From contig NZ_BBMB01000007.1 of NCBI RefSeq assembly GCF_000971235.1, forward strand, positions 122,804-186,803: a stretch of 64,000 nt of DNA, read 5' to 3'. The notes below the pieces were generated by a model. It worked only from the letters and a program-made list of their open reading frames with translations. It did no database searches and had not been told where the DNA came from. The DNA is from Demequina subtropica (GTDB lineage: Bacteria; Actinomycetota; Actinomycetes; Actinomycetales; Demequinaceae). The position numbers and the translations under genes were made by a program. Positions 35,246 through 44,040 of this stretch are shown here, in pieces. Numbering within the stretch: position 1 is the first letter of the stretch; the number at the start of each line of letters is the position of its first letter.

Positions 35246-38200
35246 ATGAGGGCACGCGGCTGGGTGGCGCTCGCGGGCGCGGGCGCGCTCGCCGCCAGCC
35301 TCGCCGCGCTCGCGCAACCCGACCCGACCCCGTGGGCCGGCACGCCCGAGGTGTTCGAGGTGAACCGCCTCGAGGCAGCGGCGCGCTCGATCCCCGTGGC
35401 GGACGCCGCGACCGCGCTCGAGCTCGGCGCATACGATGCCGAGGCGGCCTCGCCGTGGCTCCTGTCGCTCGACGGCGAGTGGAGCTTCCGCTGGTCGCCC
35501 ACGGTCGCCGACGCGAGCCTCGACTTCGCGGACCCCGCCACCGACGTCCGCGGGTGGAACACGGTCGAGGTGCCGCACCACTGGCAGCTCGACGGCTACG
35601 GGGACTCCGAGTCGGGCGACCTCGTCTACCTCAACGAGCAGTACCCGTGGGAGGCCTACGGCGAGCTCACGCCGTTCGAGATCCCCGATGAGCACAGCTC
35701 CGTCGGCTCGTACCGGCGCGACGTGGACGTGCCCGCGGACTGGGACGGGCGTCGCACCGTGCTCGCCTTCCAGGGGGTCAAGTCCGCGTTCACCGTCTGG
35801 GTGAACGGCGTCGAGGTGGGCTACAGCGAGGATTCGTACGCCCCGGCCGAGTTCGACGTCACCGAGGCCATCCGGCCCGGCACCAACACCGTCGCGGTGC
35901 TGGTGCACCGGTGGTCGGACGGCTCGTGGCTCGAGAACCAGGATCAGATCGACCTGTCCGGCATCTTCCGCGAGGTCGAGCTGTACTCGACGCCCGCCTC
36001 CTACGTGGCGGACCACACGATCACCACGGAGGTTCACGACGACCTCGGGGCCGCCACGGTGGAGGCCACCCTCGACATCGTGGGCGACGCGACGGCCCGC
36101 GCCACGCTGCACGATGCGGAGGGCGCCGTGGTCGGGGAGGCGACCGGGGCATCGTCCGCCATCGAGGTCGAGGATGCACGCCTCTGGTCCGCCGAGGACC
36201 CCTACCTCTACACGCTGATCTACGAGCTGCTCGACGGCGAGGACGTGATCGAGACGGTCGCGACGCGCGTGGGGATCCGTGAGTTCGGGATCGTCGAGGG
36301 GCTCATGACGCTCAACGGCATGCCGCTCGACATCAAGGGTGTGAACCGTTCGGAGATGCATCCCGACACTGGGCAGGCGCTCACCGAGGACCAGACGCGC
36401 GCGGACCTGGTCGCGATGCGTCAGCACAACATCACGGCGGTCCGCACCTCGCACTACCCGGCGAGCCCCGCGCTGTACCGCCTTGCCGACGAGATCGGCA
36501 TGTACGTGCTCGACGAGGCGGCGCTCGAGACGCACTCGCTGCGTCCCTTCCCCGACGGCGCCCCCGAGTGGGACGCCGCCGTGCTGGACCGCATCGTGAG
36601 CATGTACGGGCGCGACAAGAACCACGCGTCGGTGCTGTGGTGGTCCTTGGGCAACGAGATCGGACCCGGCGACGTGTTCGCCGAGGCCGCCGACTGGCTC
36701 CGCGCGACCGACCCGACGCGGCCGGTCCATTTCCAGGAGGACAGCACCGTCGTGGACCTCGACGGCGTGTTCTACCCGTACGTGTCGACGCTCGAGGAAC
36801 GTGCGGCGACCACGACCGGGCGGCCGTGGATCATGACCGAGTACCAGCACGCGCTCGGCGCCGGGTTGGGCGGCATCGAGGAGTTCTGGGACGTCATCGA
36901 CACGAGCCCCGAGATGCAGGGCGGCTTCGTGTGGCAGTGGGCGGACCAGTCGATCCGGTTGCCGATCGACGGCGGAGTCGCGGCGCTTCCGGTGGCGGAC
37001 GATGCGCCCGAAGGCTCGACGTACCTGTCCTACGGCGACGACTGGGGCGAGCTGCCCACGTCGGGTGCCTGGACGCTCAACGGGGTGGTGAACCCCGATC
37101 GCGAGGCGCAGCCCGAGCTGATCGACCTCGCCGCGGTCTACGCGCCCGTCGAACTGGTGGACACGGACCTCGAGGCGGGCCGGATCCAGCTGCGCAACGA
37201 GCACCTCTTCACGGGCCTCGCGAGCCTGGATGCGTCGTGGGTCCTCGAGGCGGACGGGGTGCCCGTGTCCTCGGGTGACCTCGACGTCGCGCTCGCGCCG
37301 GGTGAGACCGGGTGGGTCCCGCTGCCCGTCGAGGAGCCCGCCGACCCGGTCGCGGGCGCGACCTACCGCGTGACGGTCTCCTTCGCGCTCGCCTCCGACA
37401 CCGCCTGGGCGTCCGCGGGCCACATGGTCGCGTCCCTGCAGGCGACGATGCCGTGGGACACCGGCGCTGCCGTCGCGCCGGGGGAGCGGGGCGAGGTCTC
37501 TGTCGAGGAGTCAGCCGGGACGACGACCGTCTCCGGCGACGGCTTCGCGGCCGCCTTCGACGTTGCGAGCGGCGCGCTCGCGTCCTACGTGGTCGACGGC
37601 CTCGAGCTGCTCGCCGAGCCCTGGCACCCCGACTTCTGGCGCGCCCCCACGCAGAACGACCTCCTCAACGGCGTCACCGACAACGCGCTCTCGTGGAAGG
37701 GTGCGGGCGAGGCGCTCGAGGACGTCGCGGTGAGCGTCGACGCGGGACCGGACGCCGCCGTGATCCGCGTCGCGGCGACCGTGCCGGCGGCGGGGAGCCC
37801 TTCGTGGGAGGCGACCTACACCGTCACCGGGGACGGGGCGATCGCGGTCGAGGCGACGCTCGGTGCGACCTCGCGCGCCTTCGAGATCCCCGCGGTGGGC
37901 ATCGAGCTCACGCTGCCCGGGGCGTTCTCTGAGCTCGCCTGGCTGGGCGCAGGTCCCCACGAGACGTGGCGCGACCGCGACACCGGCGCGCTCATCTCGG
38001 TGTGGACCTCCACCGTCGAGGAGCAGGTGTTCGACAACGTGGTCCCGCAGGCGACAGGCAACCACACCGGCGTCGAGTGGTGGGCCGTGACGGACGAGGC
38101 GGGGGCGGGGCTCTTGGTGGTCGCGGGCGACGCGCCTCTCGAGGCCGCGACGCTCCCCGTGACCGAGGCGGCGCTCGAGGAGGCGGGGCATCCGTTCGAG

Positions 38201-38401
38201 GTCGAGCGCGACGGCCTGACGCATCTGAGCATCGACGCCGTCCAGCAGGGGCTGGGGCTCACGTGGGGAGAGCGCGCGCTGCCCTTCGCGACGGTCGCGG
38301 GCGACGAGCCCCACTCGCTCGCATTCACGCTCGCGCCGCTGCGCGCGGGCGACGATGCGGGTGCCGCGGCGCGCGCCGTCCGCGCGGCAGCCGCGCATTG
38401 A
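35246..38401 (+). CDS. Beta-galactosidase, glycoside hydrolase family 2
   Basis: A 1051-residue LacZ-type enzyme: jelly-roll domain (from about residue 70), two immunoglobulin-like domains, barrel with acid/base Glu in LGNEIGPG (residue 471) and nucleophile Glu in MTEYQHALG (residue 532), and a C-terminal beta-galactosidase small-chain domain (from about 770). The N-terminus (MRARGWVALAGAGALAASLA) looks like a signal peptide, unusual for this family, which is normally cytosolic. AGGG lies near the start. Confidence 0.92.
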   Translation: MRARGWVALAGAGALAASLAALAQPDPTPWAGTPEVFEVNRLEAAARSIPVADAATALELGAYDAEAASPWLLSLDGEWSFRWSPTVADASLDFADPATDVRGWNTVEVPHHWQLDGYGDSESGDLVYLNEQYPWEAYGELTPFEIPDEHSSVGSYRRDVDVPADWDGRRTVLAFQGVKSAFTVWVNGVEVGYSEDSYAPAEFDVTEAIRPGTNTVAVLVHRWSDGSWLENQDQIDLSGIFREVELYSTPASYVADHTITTEVHDDLGAATVEATLDIVGDATARATLHDAEGAVVGEATGASSAIEVEDARLWSAEDPYLYTLIYELLDGEDVIETVATRVGIREFGIVEGLMTLNGMPLDIKGVNRSEMHPDTGQALTEDQTRADLVAMRQHNITAVRTSHYPASPALYRLADEIGMYVLDEAALETHSLRPFPDGAPEWDAAVLDRIVSMYGRDKNHASVLWWSLGNEIGPGDVFAEAADWLRATDPTRPVHFQEDSTVVDLDGVFYPYVSTLEERAATTTGRPWIMTEYQHALGAGLGGIEEFWDVIDTSPEMQGGFVWQWADQSIRLPIDGGVAALPVADDAPEGSTYLSYGDDWGELPTSGAWTLNGVVNPDREAQPELIDLAAVYAPVELVDTDLEAGRIQLRNEHLFTGLASLDASWVLEADGVPVSSGDLDVALAPGETGWVPLPVEEPADPVAGATYRVTVSFALASDTAWASAGHMVASLQATMPWDTGAAVAPGERGEVSVEESAGTTTVSGDGFAAAFDVASGALASYVVDGLELLAEPWHPDFWRAPTQNDLLNGVTDNALSWKGAGEALEDVAVSVDAGPDAAVIRVAATVPAAGSPSWEATYTVTGDGAIAVEATLGATSRAFEIPAVGIELTLPGAFSELAWLGAGPHETWRDRDTGALISVWTSTVEEQVFDNVVPQATGNHTGVEWWAVTDEAGAGLLVVAGDAPLEAATLPVTEAALEEAGHPFEVERDGLTHLSIDAVQQGLGLTWGERALPFATVAGDEPHSLAFTLAPLRAGDDAGAAARAVRAAAAH

Positions 38402-38471
38402 CGTCACCCCAGGCACAGCCCTAGATTCACGGGCACCGAGGACGATTCCTCGCGTTGAGGGGGGAGGCGCC

Positions 38472-39368
38472 ATGCGCATATCGGCGACGCTGACGGCTCT
38501 CGCCCTGCTGCCCGCACTCCTCGCGGGCTGCTCCGCCGAGGCCGATGAGGCCCCGGCCCCCGCATCGTCCCCGGGCGCCGGCCTCGATGGGAAGGCCGAC
38601 GCCGACGGCGACCTCCTGTCCGACGCGCAGGAGGCCAAGCTCGGCACGGACCCCCACCTTCCCGATACCGATGGTGATGGTCTCGAGGACCTTCTCGAGC
38701 TGGTGACCACCCTGACGGATCCGACGCTCGCGTCCACGGACGGGCTGATCCCCGACGGCGAGTCGGACATCGACGGTGACGGCCTGGGTGCGCTGCGCGA
38801 GCGGGAGCTGGGCACCGATCTCATCACGGCGGACACCGATGGGGACGGGCTCGACGACGGTGCCGAGCTCGAGTTCGGCACCGATCCCCTGCTCTACGAC
38901 TCCGACGGCGACGGGATCTCTGACGGCCTCGAGGCCGCACATGCGCTCGACCCGCTCGCGGTCGACGAGGACGGGAACGTGACCCGCACCGTGCTCGAGG
39001 GCGACGTGACGGTGACCGTCACGGGCGAGGCCGGCGCGGTGACGGAGGTGCGCGCGGCGCGCGGCGCCGACGTCCGCTGGGACGAGTCGCCCGTGGTGCT
39101 GACCGACTCGGTGGACTTCTTCGCGCTCCCCGCGTCGACGCGTGTGCGCTTCGAGGTCGAGACGGTCGGGCTCGACGCGGACCCGGACGATGTCGCGATC
39201 CTGCTGCACTCCGGCGACGGCGAGATCCTCGACGTGCTCGAGCCGGACGGGCGCGACGAGGGTGTGCTCTCCTTCGAGTACGAGGTCGACGAGCCGCTCG
39301 AGCACCCCACCTTCGGCGTCATCGATCATCCCGCGTGGCTCGCGTTCTTCGAGGATTTCGACTACTGA
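38472..39368 (+). CDS. Lipoprotein with thrombospondin type 3-like calcium repeats
   Basis: A 298-residue protein with a signal ending in LAGC. After a short linker come several calcium-binding repeats of the DTDGDGL type between about residues 40 and 155 (DADGDLLSD, DTDGDGLED, DIDGDGLGA, DTDGDGLDD, DSDGDGISD), then a beta-rich C-terminal domain. It is probably an extracellular calcium-stabilised protein. TAGATT near 38424 is a possible -10 box; GGGGAGGCGCC precedes the ATG. Confidence 0.85.
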   Translation: MRISATLTALALLPALLAGCSAEADEAPAPASSPGAGLDGKADADGDLLSDAQEAKLGTDPHLPDTDGDGLEDLLELVTTLTDPTLASTDGLIPDGESDIDGDGLGALRERELGTDLITADTDGDGLDDGAELEFGTDPLLYDSDGDGISDGLEAAHALDPLAVDEDGNVTRTVLEGDVTVTVTGEAGAVTEVRAARGADVRWDESPVVLTDSVDFFALPASTRVRFEVETVGLDADPDDVAILLHSGDGEILDVLEPDGRDEGVLSFEYEVDEPLEHPTFGVIDHPAWLAFFEDFDY

Positions 39369-39388
39369 CCCTGTGACAGGCTTGGCGC

Positions 39389-39760
39389 ATGCCAGCACGT
39401 CGTCGCATCCCCGTCGCAGCCGGTCGCGAGGCCGTGGCCCAGTGGGCCGCGCTCACCGATGCCGGGAACGTCGATCCCGGCATGGTCGCCATGGCCGTGC
39501 GGTTCAGCCTCGAGGAGCTCGCCGCGGTCGCGCGCGGGCGCTCCCTGGAGGTGCGCGTCCCGCCGTGGGGCGCGGTCCAGGCGGTCGAGGGCTCGGTGCA
39601 CCGCCGCGGCACGCCTCCGGCGGTGGTCGAGGTCGCGCCCGAGACCTGGCTTGGCCTCGTGACCGGCCGCGTGCGCTGGGACGATGCAGTCGCGGCGGGA
39701 GACGTCGACGCGTCGGGGGAGCGGTCCGACCTCTCGGCGCTGCTGCCGCTCGAGCTCTAG
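39389..39760 (+). CDS. SCP2-like sterol-carrier-family protein
   Basis: A 123-residue protein matching the small actinobacterial sterol carrier family: AVRFSLEELA, LEVRVPPWGAVQAVEGSVHRRGTPPAVVE, TWLGLVTGRVRWDDAV and the C-terminal DLSALLPL. These proteins are commonly found beside purL/purF in this phylum, which suggests conserved neighbourhood, but their ligand is unknown. Confidence 0.8.
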   Translation: MPARRRIPVAAGREAVAQWAALTDAGNVDPGMVAMAVRFSLEELAAVARGRSLEVRVPPWGAVQAVEGSVHRRGTPPAVVEVAPETWLGLVTGRVRWDDAVAAGDVDASGERSDLSALLPLEL

Positions 39761-39772
39761 CTGCGGGCCTCG

Positions 39773-39825
39773 TGGCGGGACATAGGTGCCGGATCCGGGA
39801 CGGATCCGACCCTCAGGTCCCGCCA
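39773..39825. repeat. Palindromic intergenic element, family IV (copy 2)
   Basis: TGGCGGGAC (39773-39781) and its exact complement (39817-39825) bound a loop with TGCCG and GGATCC, the same layout as the element at 9304-9368. It lies between the convergent SCP2-like gene and the FtsX-type permease gene and can serve both strands as a terminator. Confidence 0.75.
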
Positions 39826-39841
39826 GCGAGCGGCACTCCCG

Positions 39842-41947
39842 TCACGCCGCGACCCGCTCGCGGCTCCCGATCGGGGTCAGGGCGGCCGCGAGCGCCGAGG
39901 CCGCCGCGATCCACGCGAGGCCGATGAGCACCACGCCGGCCACCGGGATGATGGCGTGCGACACGTGGCCAAGGGCCCAGAGAGGTCCGATGAGCCGCGG
40001 CATCATGATGCCGGGGGCGGCCTCCTCGACGGTCCCGGTGTCGTAGCCGGCGAAGCTGGCGACCGCGACCACGATTCCCATGGCCGCGCCGATCAGGATC
40101 GCGAGGGCGATCGGCACGCCGAGCACGAGTGCGTTTGCCAGCCGGGCGTCGCGGCGGGTGAGACCCAGCGCGCCCTGCGCGATGGCATCGTCACGATGCG
40201 CGCGGGCGGTCGCCAGGTGGGAGCCGAGCGCGACGAGCGTGAGAGCCCCGAAGCTGAGCGCCGCGACAGCGGGGATGAGGCTCAGCCCCGAGTAGGCGAA
40301 CTGCGGGTAGAGCAGGGCGTCCGGGAACCAGGCCGTGCTCGCCGGCCACGCGTCGGCGTTGTACCCGCCGCCTTGCGACCAGACGTAGAGCGCGGCCCAC
40401 GTCTGCACTCCGACGAGGACGGCGGCCGCGACGCCGAGCACCGCTGCGGGGCCCGAGGCCTGTCGTGGCCGACCCTCGAGCGCGAGCCCCGCGGACAGCG
40501 CCCAGGGGCGCGCCGACCGCACGAGCCGGCGCCCCGCCAGGGCGGCGGCTCGGCGGCTCCAGGAGACCACGACGGCGACGGACAGGAGGCCGGCCGCGAC
40601 CGCGCACACGGCGCCGATCCCGGGGACCAGGGGCCCGACGAACCCGAGCCTGCTGCTGTCGAGCAGGGTGGGCATGATGGTGAGCGCGACCGCCGCGAGC
40701 GAGGCCGCCCACGCAAGGTGGAGACCTATGGGGCGGTACGCGCTGGCCGAGCGGCCGGTCGTCACCGGAGAGACCGGCTTGAGCGCGGCGACAGGCTCGA
40801 CGCGGGAGGCCCAGAACGCGGGGATCCCGCCGACGATGCCCGCAAGGACCAGGGCGAGCGTGAGCCCGGCCCCGGCGAGCCAGGGGTCCAACGCCGGCGC
40901 GGCCGGGAGCAGAGCATCGGCGTGAGCGCCCACGTAGAGCGCCCAGTCGATGCGGGCGGCGCCCCATCCGATGGCGAGCCCGCCCAGGCCCGCGATCATG
41001 CCGACCGCGAGAACCTCGGCCACGGTCGCGGCGACTATCGCGGAAGTGCGGGCGCCGAGCACGCGTGCCGTCGCGACCCACCGCGTCCGGGCCTGCGCCT
41101 GCGCACGTCCCGCGGCGAACGCCATGCCGGCGAGCCCGATCGCGAGCACCAGGGCCGTGAGGCCAAGGACGGTCCAACGTGCCGCCGACGTGTCCGCCTC
41201 GAAGCTCGGCGACCCAGGCCACCCGGCGAGGGCCTCGAGGTCCGGGGTGGACCGCTGCGCCGCGACCTCGACGTGGTCGCGGTCGCCGAGGTCGAACGAC
41301 TGCTCCCAGTCGAGCAGGGCGAGCGGTTCCCTCGAGCCGTAGCGCCCCTCGGAGGACGTGCGCATGAGGCCGGAGACCATGAGCGACGCGGCCTCGTCCC
41401 ACGCGGGGCCATCGGCCAGCTCCCCGTTCCACATCGCGGCAACGGTGTCTCCGACCGCGACCCCGACTCCCTCGGCCCAGGAGGCATCCAGCACCACCTC
41501 GCCGTACGACGGCGCGTCGCCCTCGATCAGCAGCGCGTCCCAGTCGATGGCGCCGCGCACCCCCGCAGGCTCCGCCGCCATCCGAGCCGCGGGGAAGCCC
41601 GCCTCGTCGAACTCGGTCGCGCCGGGCAGCCAGAAGCCCAGCCCGGTCACCTCGTGAAGACCGGAGGTGACTGCGCCGTCCGCATCGGCGGAGTCGAGCA
41701 CCCGGTCGAGCTCGTCGAGCGTCGGGGCGTCGCCCAGGGCGTCGTAGTGCTGTCCGAGCTCGATCGAGCGGGTCCACTCGCCGTCGAGCCCGAACACGCC
41801 CTCGGCGTAGGCGACCACACGGAACTGCTGGAGCGCGATGACCCCGACGAACGCCACGATCGCGACGGTCACCGCGATGAAGCCGCCCGTCCAGGAGAGG
41901 TACGCGCGCTGCGCGCGCGCCTGCTCGCGCATGAGCTGACGGATCAT
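39842..41947 (-). CDS. MacB/FtsX-type ABC permease (operon gene 5)
   Basis: A 701-residue permease: N-terminal MREQARAQRAYL and one helix, an extracytoplasmic domain (about 50-260), three helices with the loop AQARTRWVATARVLGA, then a second FtsX block. It is closely similar to the neighbour at 41944 and to the lone permease at 26977. ATG 41947 overlaps the upstream stop (ATGA). It is the last gene of the operon led by the ATPase at 48495. Confidence 0.9.
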   Translation of the reverse strand: MIRQLMREQARAQRAYLSWTGGFIAVTVAIVAFVGVIALQQFRVVAYAEGVFGLDGEWTRSIELGQHYDALGDAPTLDELDRVLDSADADGAVTSGLHEVTGLGFWLPGATEFDEAGFPAARMAAEPAGVRGAIDWDALLIEGDAPSYGEVVLDASWAEGVGVAVGDTVAAMWNGELADGPAWDEAASLMVSGLMRTSSEGRYGSREPLALLDWEQSFDLGDRDHVEVAAQRSTPDLEALAGWPGSPSFEADTSAARWTVLGLTALVLAIGLAGMAFAAGRAQAQARTRWVATARVLGARTSAIVAATVAEVLAVGMIAGLGGLAIGWGAARIDWALYVGAHADALLPAAPALDPWLAGAGLTLALVLAGIVGGIPAFWASRVEPVAALKPVSPVTTGRSASAYRPIGLHLAWAASLAAVALTIMPTLLDSSRLGFVGPLVPGIGAVCAVAAGLLSVAVVVSWSRRAAALAGRRLVRSARPWALSAGLALEGRPRQASGPAAVLGVAAAVLVGVQTWAALYVWSQGGGYNADAWPASTAWFPDALLYPQFAYSGLSLIPAVAALSFGALTLVALGSHLATARAHRDDAIAQGALGLTRRDARLANALVLGVPIALAILIGAAMGIVVAVASFAGYDTGTVEEAAPGIMMPRLIGPLWALGHVSHAIIPVAGVVLIGLAWIAAASALAAALTPIGSRERVAA

Positions 41948-44040
41948 CGAAGCGACTCCTTCTGGGGCTGGGAAGAGCGGACCATCGTCGCGGCCGCCAC
42001 AACGGCGCCCGTCGCGGTCGCGGCGACGGCGGTGAGCGCCATGGCGACGAGCGGCGCGATCAGGTTGCCCGCATGGGCGAGGGCCCACGCCGGACCGGCG
42101 ACCTGCGGCACGAGCACGCCCTCGTAGCCGAGCGGCAGCGCCTCCTCGAAGGTCGGCCCATGGAAGGTGAGGAGCACGCCCGCGACCCCGGTGACCACCC
42201 CGAGCCCGACGCCGATGAGGACCGGCACGGCGAAGCGGAGCGCCATCGCGGCTCGGGCGGTGCCCGCGGCGAGCCCCAGCGCCCTGCGCGCCTCGTCCTC
42301 GGCCTCGGAGGCCCGGGCGCCGGAGGCGAAGGCCGCGAAGGCGACGAGCACCAGCACGCCCAGACCCGTCAAGGCGACGGCCATGTACGCGTCGCTGAAC
42401 ATCGACGCGATGAGGGAGGTGGATCCTGCAGGCAGCCATCCCCACGCACCGAGCGTCGAGCCCCCGGCCTCGAGCTCGCCGGCCGCCGCGAGCACGTGCC
42501 ACGCCACGGCCCCGGTCAGCGCCGCGACGCCGATCGCCACCACGCCTGCCGGGAGCGCCGCGATGCGAAGCCGTCCGAGCAGCGCGTCGCCCGCCGCGAC
42601 CTCCCACGGCAGCACACCTCCCGCGAGCCGACGGCCGGCGTGCGCCACGAGCAGGCCCGCCGTCCGCATGAGCATCGGGACCGTGGCGATCACCACCGCC
42701 GGAGCGAGCACCGAGACCGCGGTGAGCCGGGCTCCGGTCAGGTGGCTGGGCCACGCGACCATCACGAGCGTCAGGAACAGCGCGACCCAGGCTCCGTAGA
42801 TCCACGTCGACGGCGCTCGCGGTCCGGCCGGCGCCTCGGTCACGGGCACCACGGGCCTGAGCGCCGCGGCGGGAGGGACCCGCGCCGCCCAGAATGCCGG
42901 GATCGCGCCGAGGATCGCTGCCATGACGAGCCCGAGCGACGCGATCGCGGGCGGCAGCCACGGGGCGAGCTCGAGGCCCGCCGGGATGAGGGAGTCGGGG
43001 TGGGAGGCGGCGAAGGTCGCGTACTCGGCCGCGACCGCTCCCCACGCGATCGCCGTCCCGAGGACTCCCGCGAACAGCCCCACCAGCAGCACCTCGGCGG
43101 CAGCGGCCGCCGCGATCGCGGAGCGTCGCGCGCCCAGGACGCGTGCCGTGGCGACCCAACCGGTACGTGACTGCGCCTGCGAACGCCCCACCGCGAAGGC
43201 CATCCCGATCATCGCGACCGCGAGGACGATGCTGGTGACGGCGAGCACCTGGATACGGCCGCTCGGGCGGCTGCTGCCGAACCACGGCGACCATCCCGAT
43301 CCGCCGACGGCTTCGAGTGCCGGGGTCACGGCCTGTGCGCCGACCTCGACCCCGTCGCCCCACAGCGCGGCCTCGGGATCGGTCTGCGCCTCGTGCCATG
43401 AGTGGAGGATGTCCCACGCGTCGTCCCATGCGAGCACGGCGTCGGGGGGCTGGATGGCGTAGCGGCCCTCGGCGCCCGGTCGCAGGAAGCCCGAGACGGT
43501 GAGCGTGCCGAGGTCGAGCACCTCCCACTCGGGCTCGTCATACCAGACCTCCCCGTGGACCTCCACCGGGTCGCCGATCGCAACCCCGCCCTGCGACTCC
43601 CACCACGCATCGAGGGCGACCTCGCCCGGCCCGGGTGCCTCGCCCGAGAGCAGCAGCGTGTCCCAGTCGACGTTCCCGCGCGTCCCCGCGACGCTCCACA
43701 TGCTCCAGCGGCTCCCGCGCCCCGGCACCTCCAGGGTGAGGATCGAGGTCCGCAGCATCGCCGCCGTCTCGGCGCCCTCGGCGTCGGCGGCATCGAGCGC
43801 AGCGTCGAGCTCTCCGCGCATGGTCGAGGCCCCATCGCCCAGCGCGGTGACGTAGACGTCCCGGGACCATCCGCCTGCCAGGCCATACGCCTCGGCCGCG
43901 TTCATGTCGACGGCATCCTGCTGCGCAGCGGAGAAGGCGGCGTAGCCCGCGAGCGAGACGCCGAGCGTAAGCATCGCGGCGGTCCAGGCGAGGTAGCCCC
44001 GATGAGCTCGGGCCTGCGCCTTCATGAGGTCGAGGATCAC
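41944..44040 (-). CDS. MacB/FtsX-type ABC permease (operon gene 4)
   Basis: A 698-residue permease with the same layout as gene 5: start VILDLMKAQARAHRGYLAWT, extracytoplasmic domain, helices with AQSRTGWVATARVLGARRSAI, second FtsX block. The start is GTG 44040, overlapping the stop of the previous gene (GTGA). The tandem with gene 5 is probably a duplication, as in a heterodimeric permease pair. Confidence 0.9.
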   Translation of the reverse strand: MILDLMKAQARAHRGYLAWTAAMLTLGVSLAGYAAFSAAQQDAVDMNAAEAYGLAGGWSRDVYVTALGDGASTMRGELDAALDAADAEGAETAAMLRTSILTLEVPGRGSRWSMWSVAGTRGNVDWDTLLLSGEAPGPGEVALDAWWESQGGVAIGDPVEVHGEVWYDEPEWEVLDLGTLTVSGFLRPGAEGRYAIQPPDAVLAWDDAWDILHSWHEAQTDPEAALWGDGVEVGAQAVTPALEAVGGSGWSPWFGSSRPSGRIQVLAVTSIVLAVAMIGMAFAVGRSQAQSRTGWVATARVLGARRSAIAAAAAAEVLLVGLFAGVLGTAIAWGAVAAEYATFAASHPDSLIPAGLELAPWLPPAIASLGLVMAAILGAIPAFWAARVPPAAALRPVVPVTEAPAGPRAPSTWIYGAWVALFLTLVMVAWPSHLTGARLTAVSVLAPAVVIATVPMLMRTAGLLVAHAGRRLAGGVLPWEVAAGDALLGRLRIAALPAGVVAIGVAALTGAVAWHVLAAAGELEAGGSTLGAWGWLPAGSTSLIASMFSDAYMAVALTGLGVLVLVAFAAFASGARASEAEDEARRALGLAAGTARAAMALRFAVPVLIGVGLGVVTGVAGVLLTFHGPTFEEALPLGYEGVLVPQVAGPAWALAHAGNLIAPLVAMALTAVAATATGAVVAAATMVRSSQPQKESLR

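Noticed and set aside
32865..35432. An 855-codon open frame on the minus strand, opposite purL
   Set aside because: Same reason: antisense shadow in high-GC DNA.
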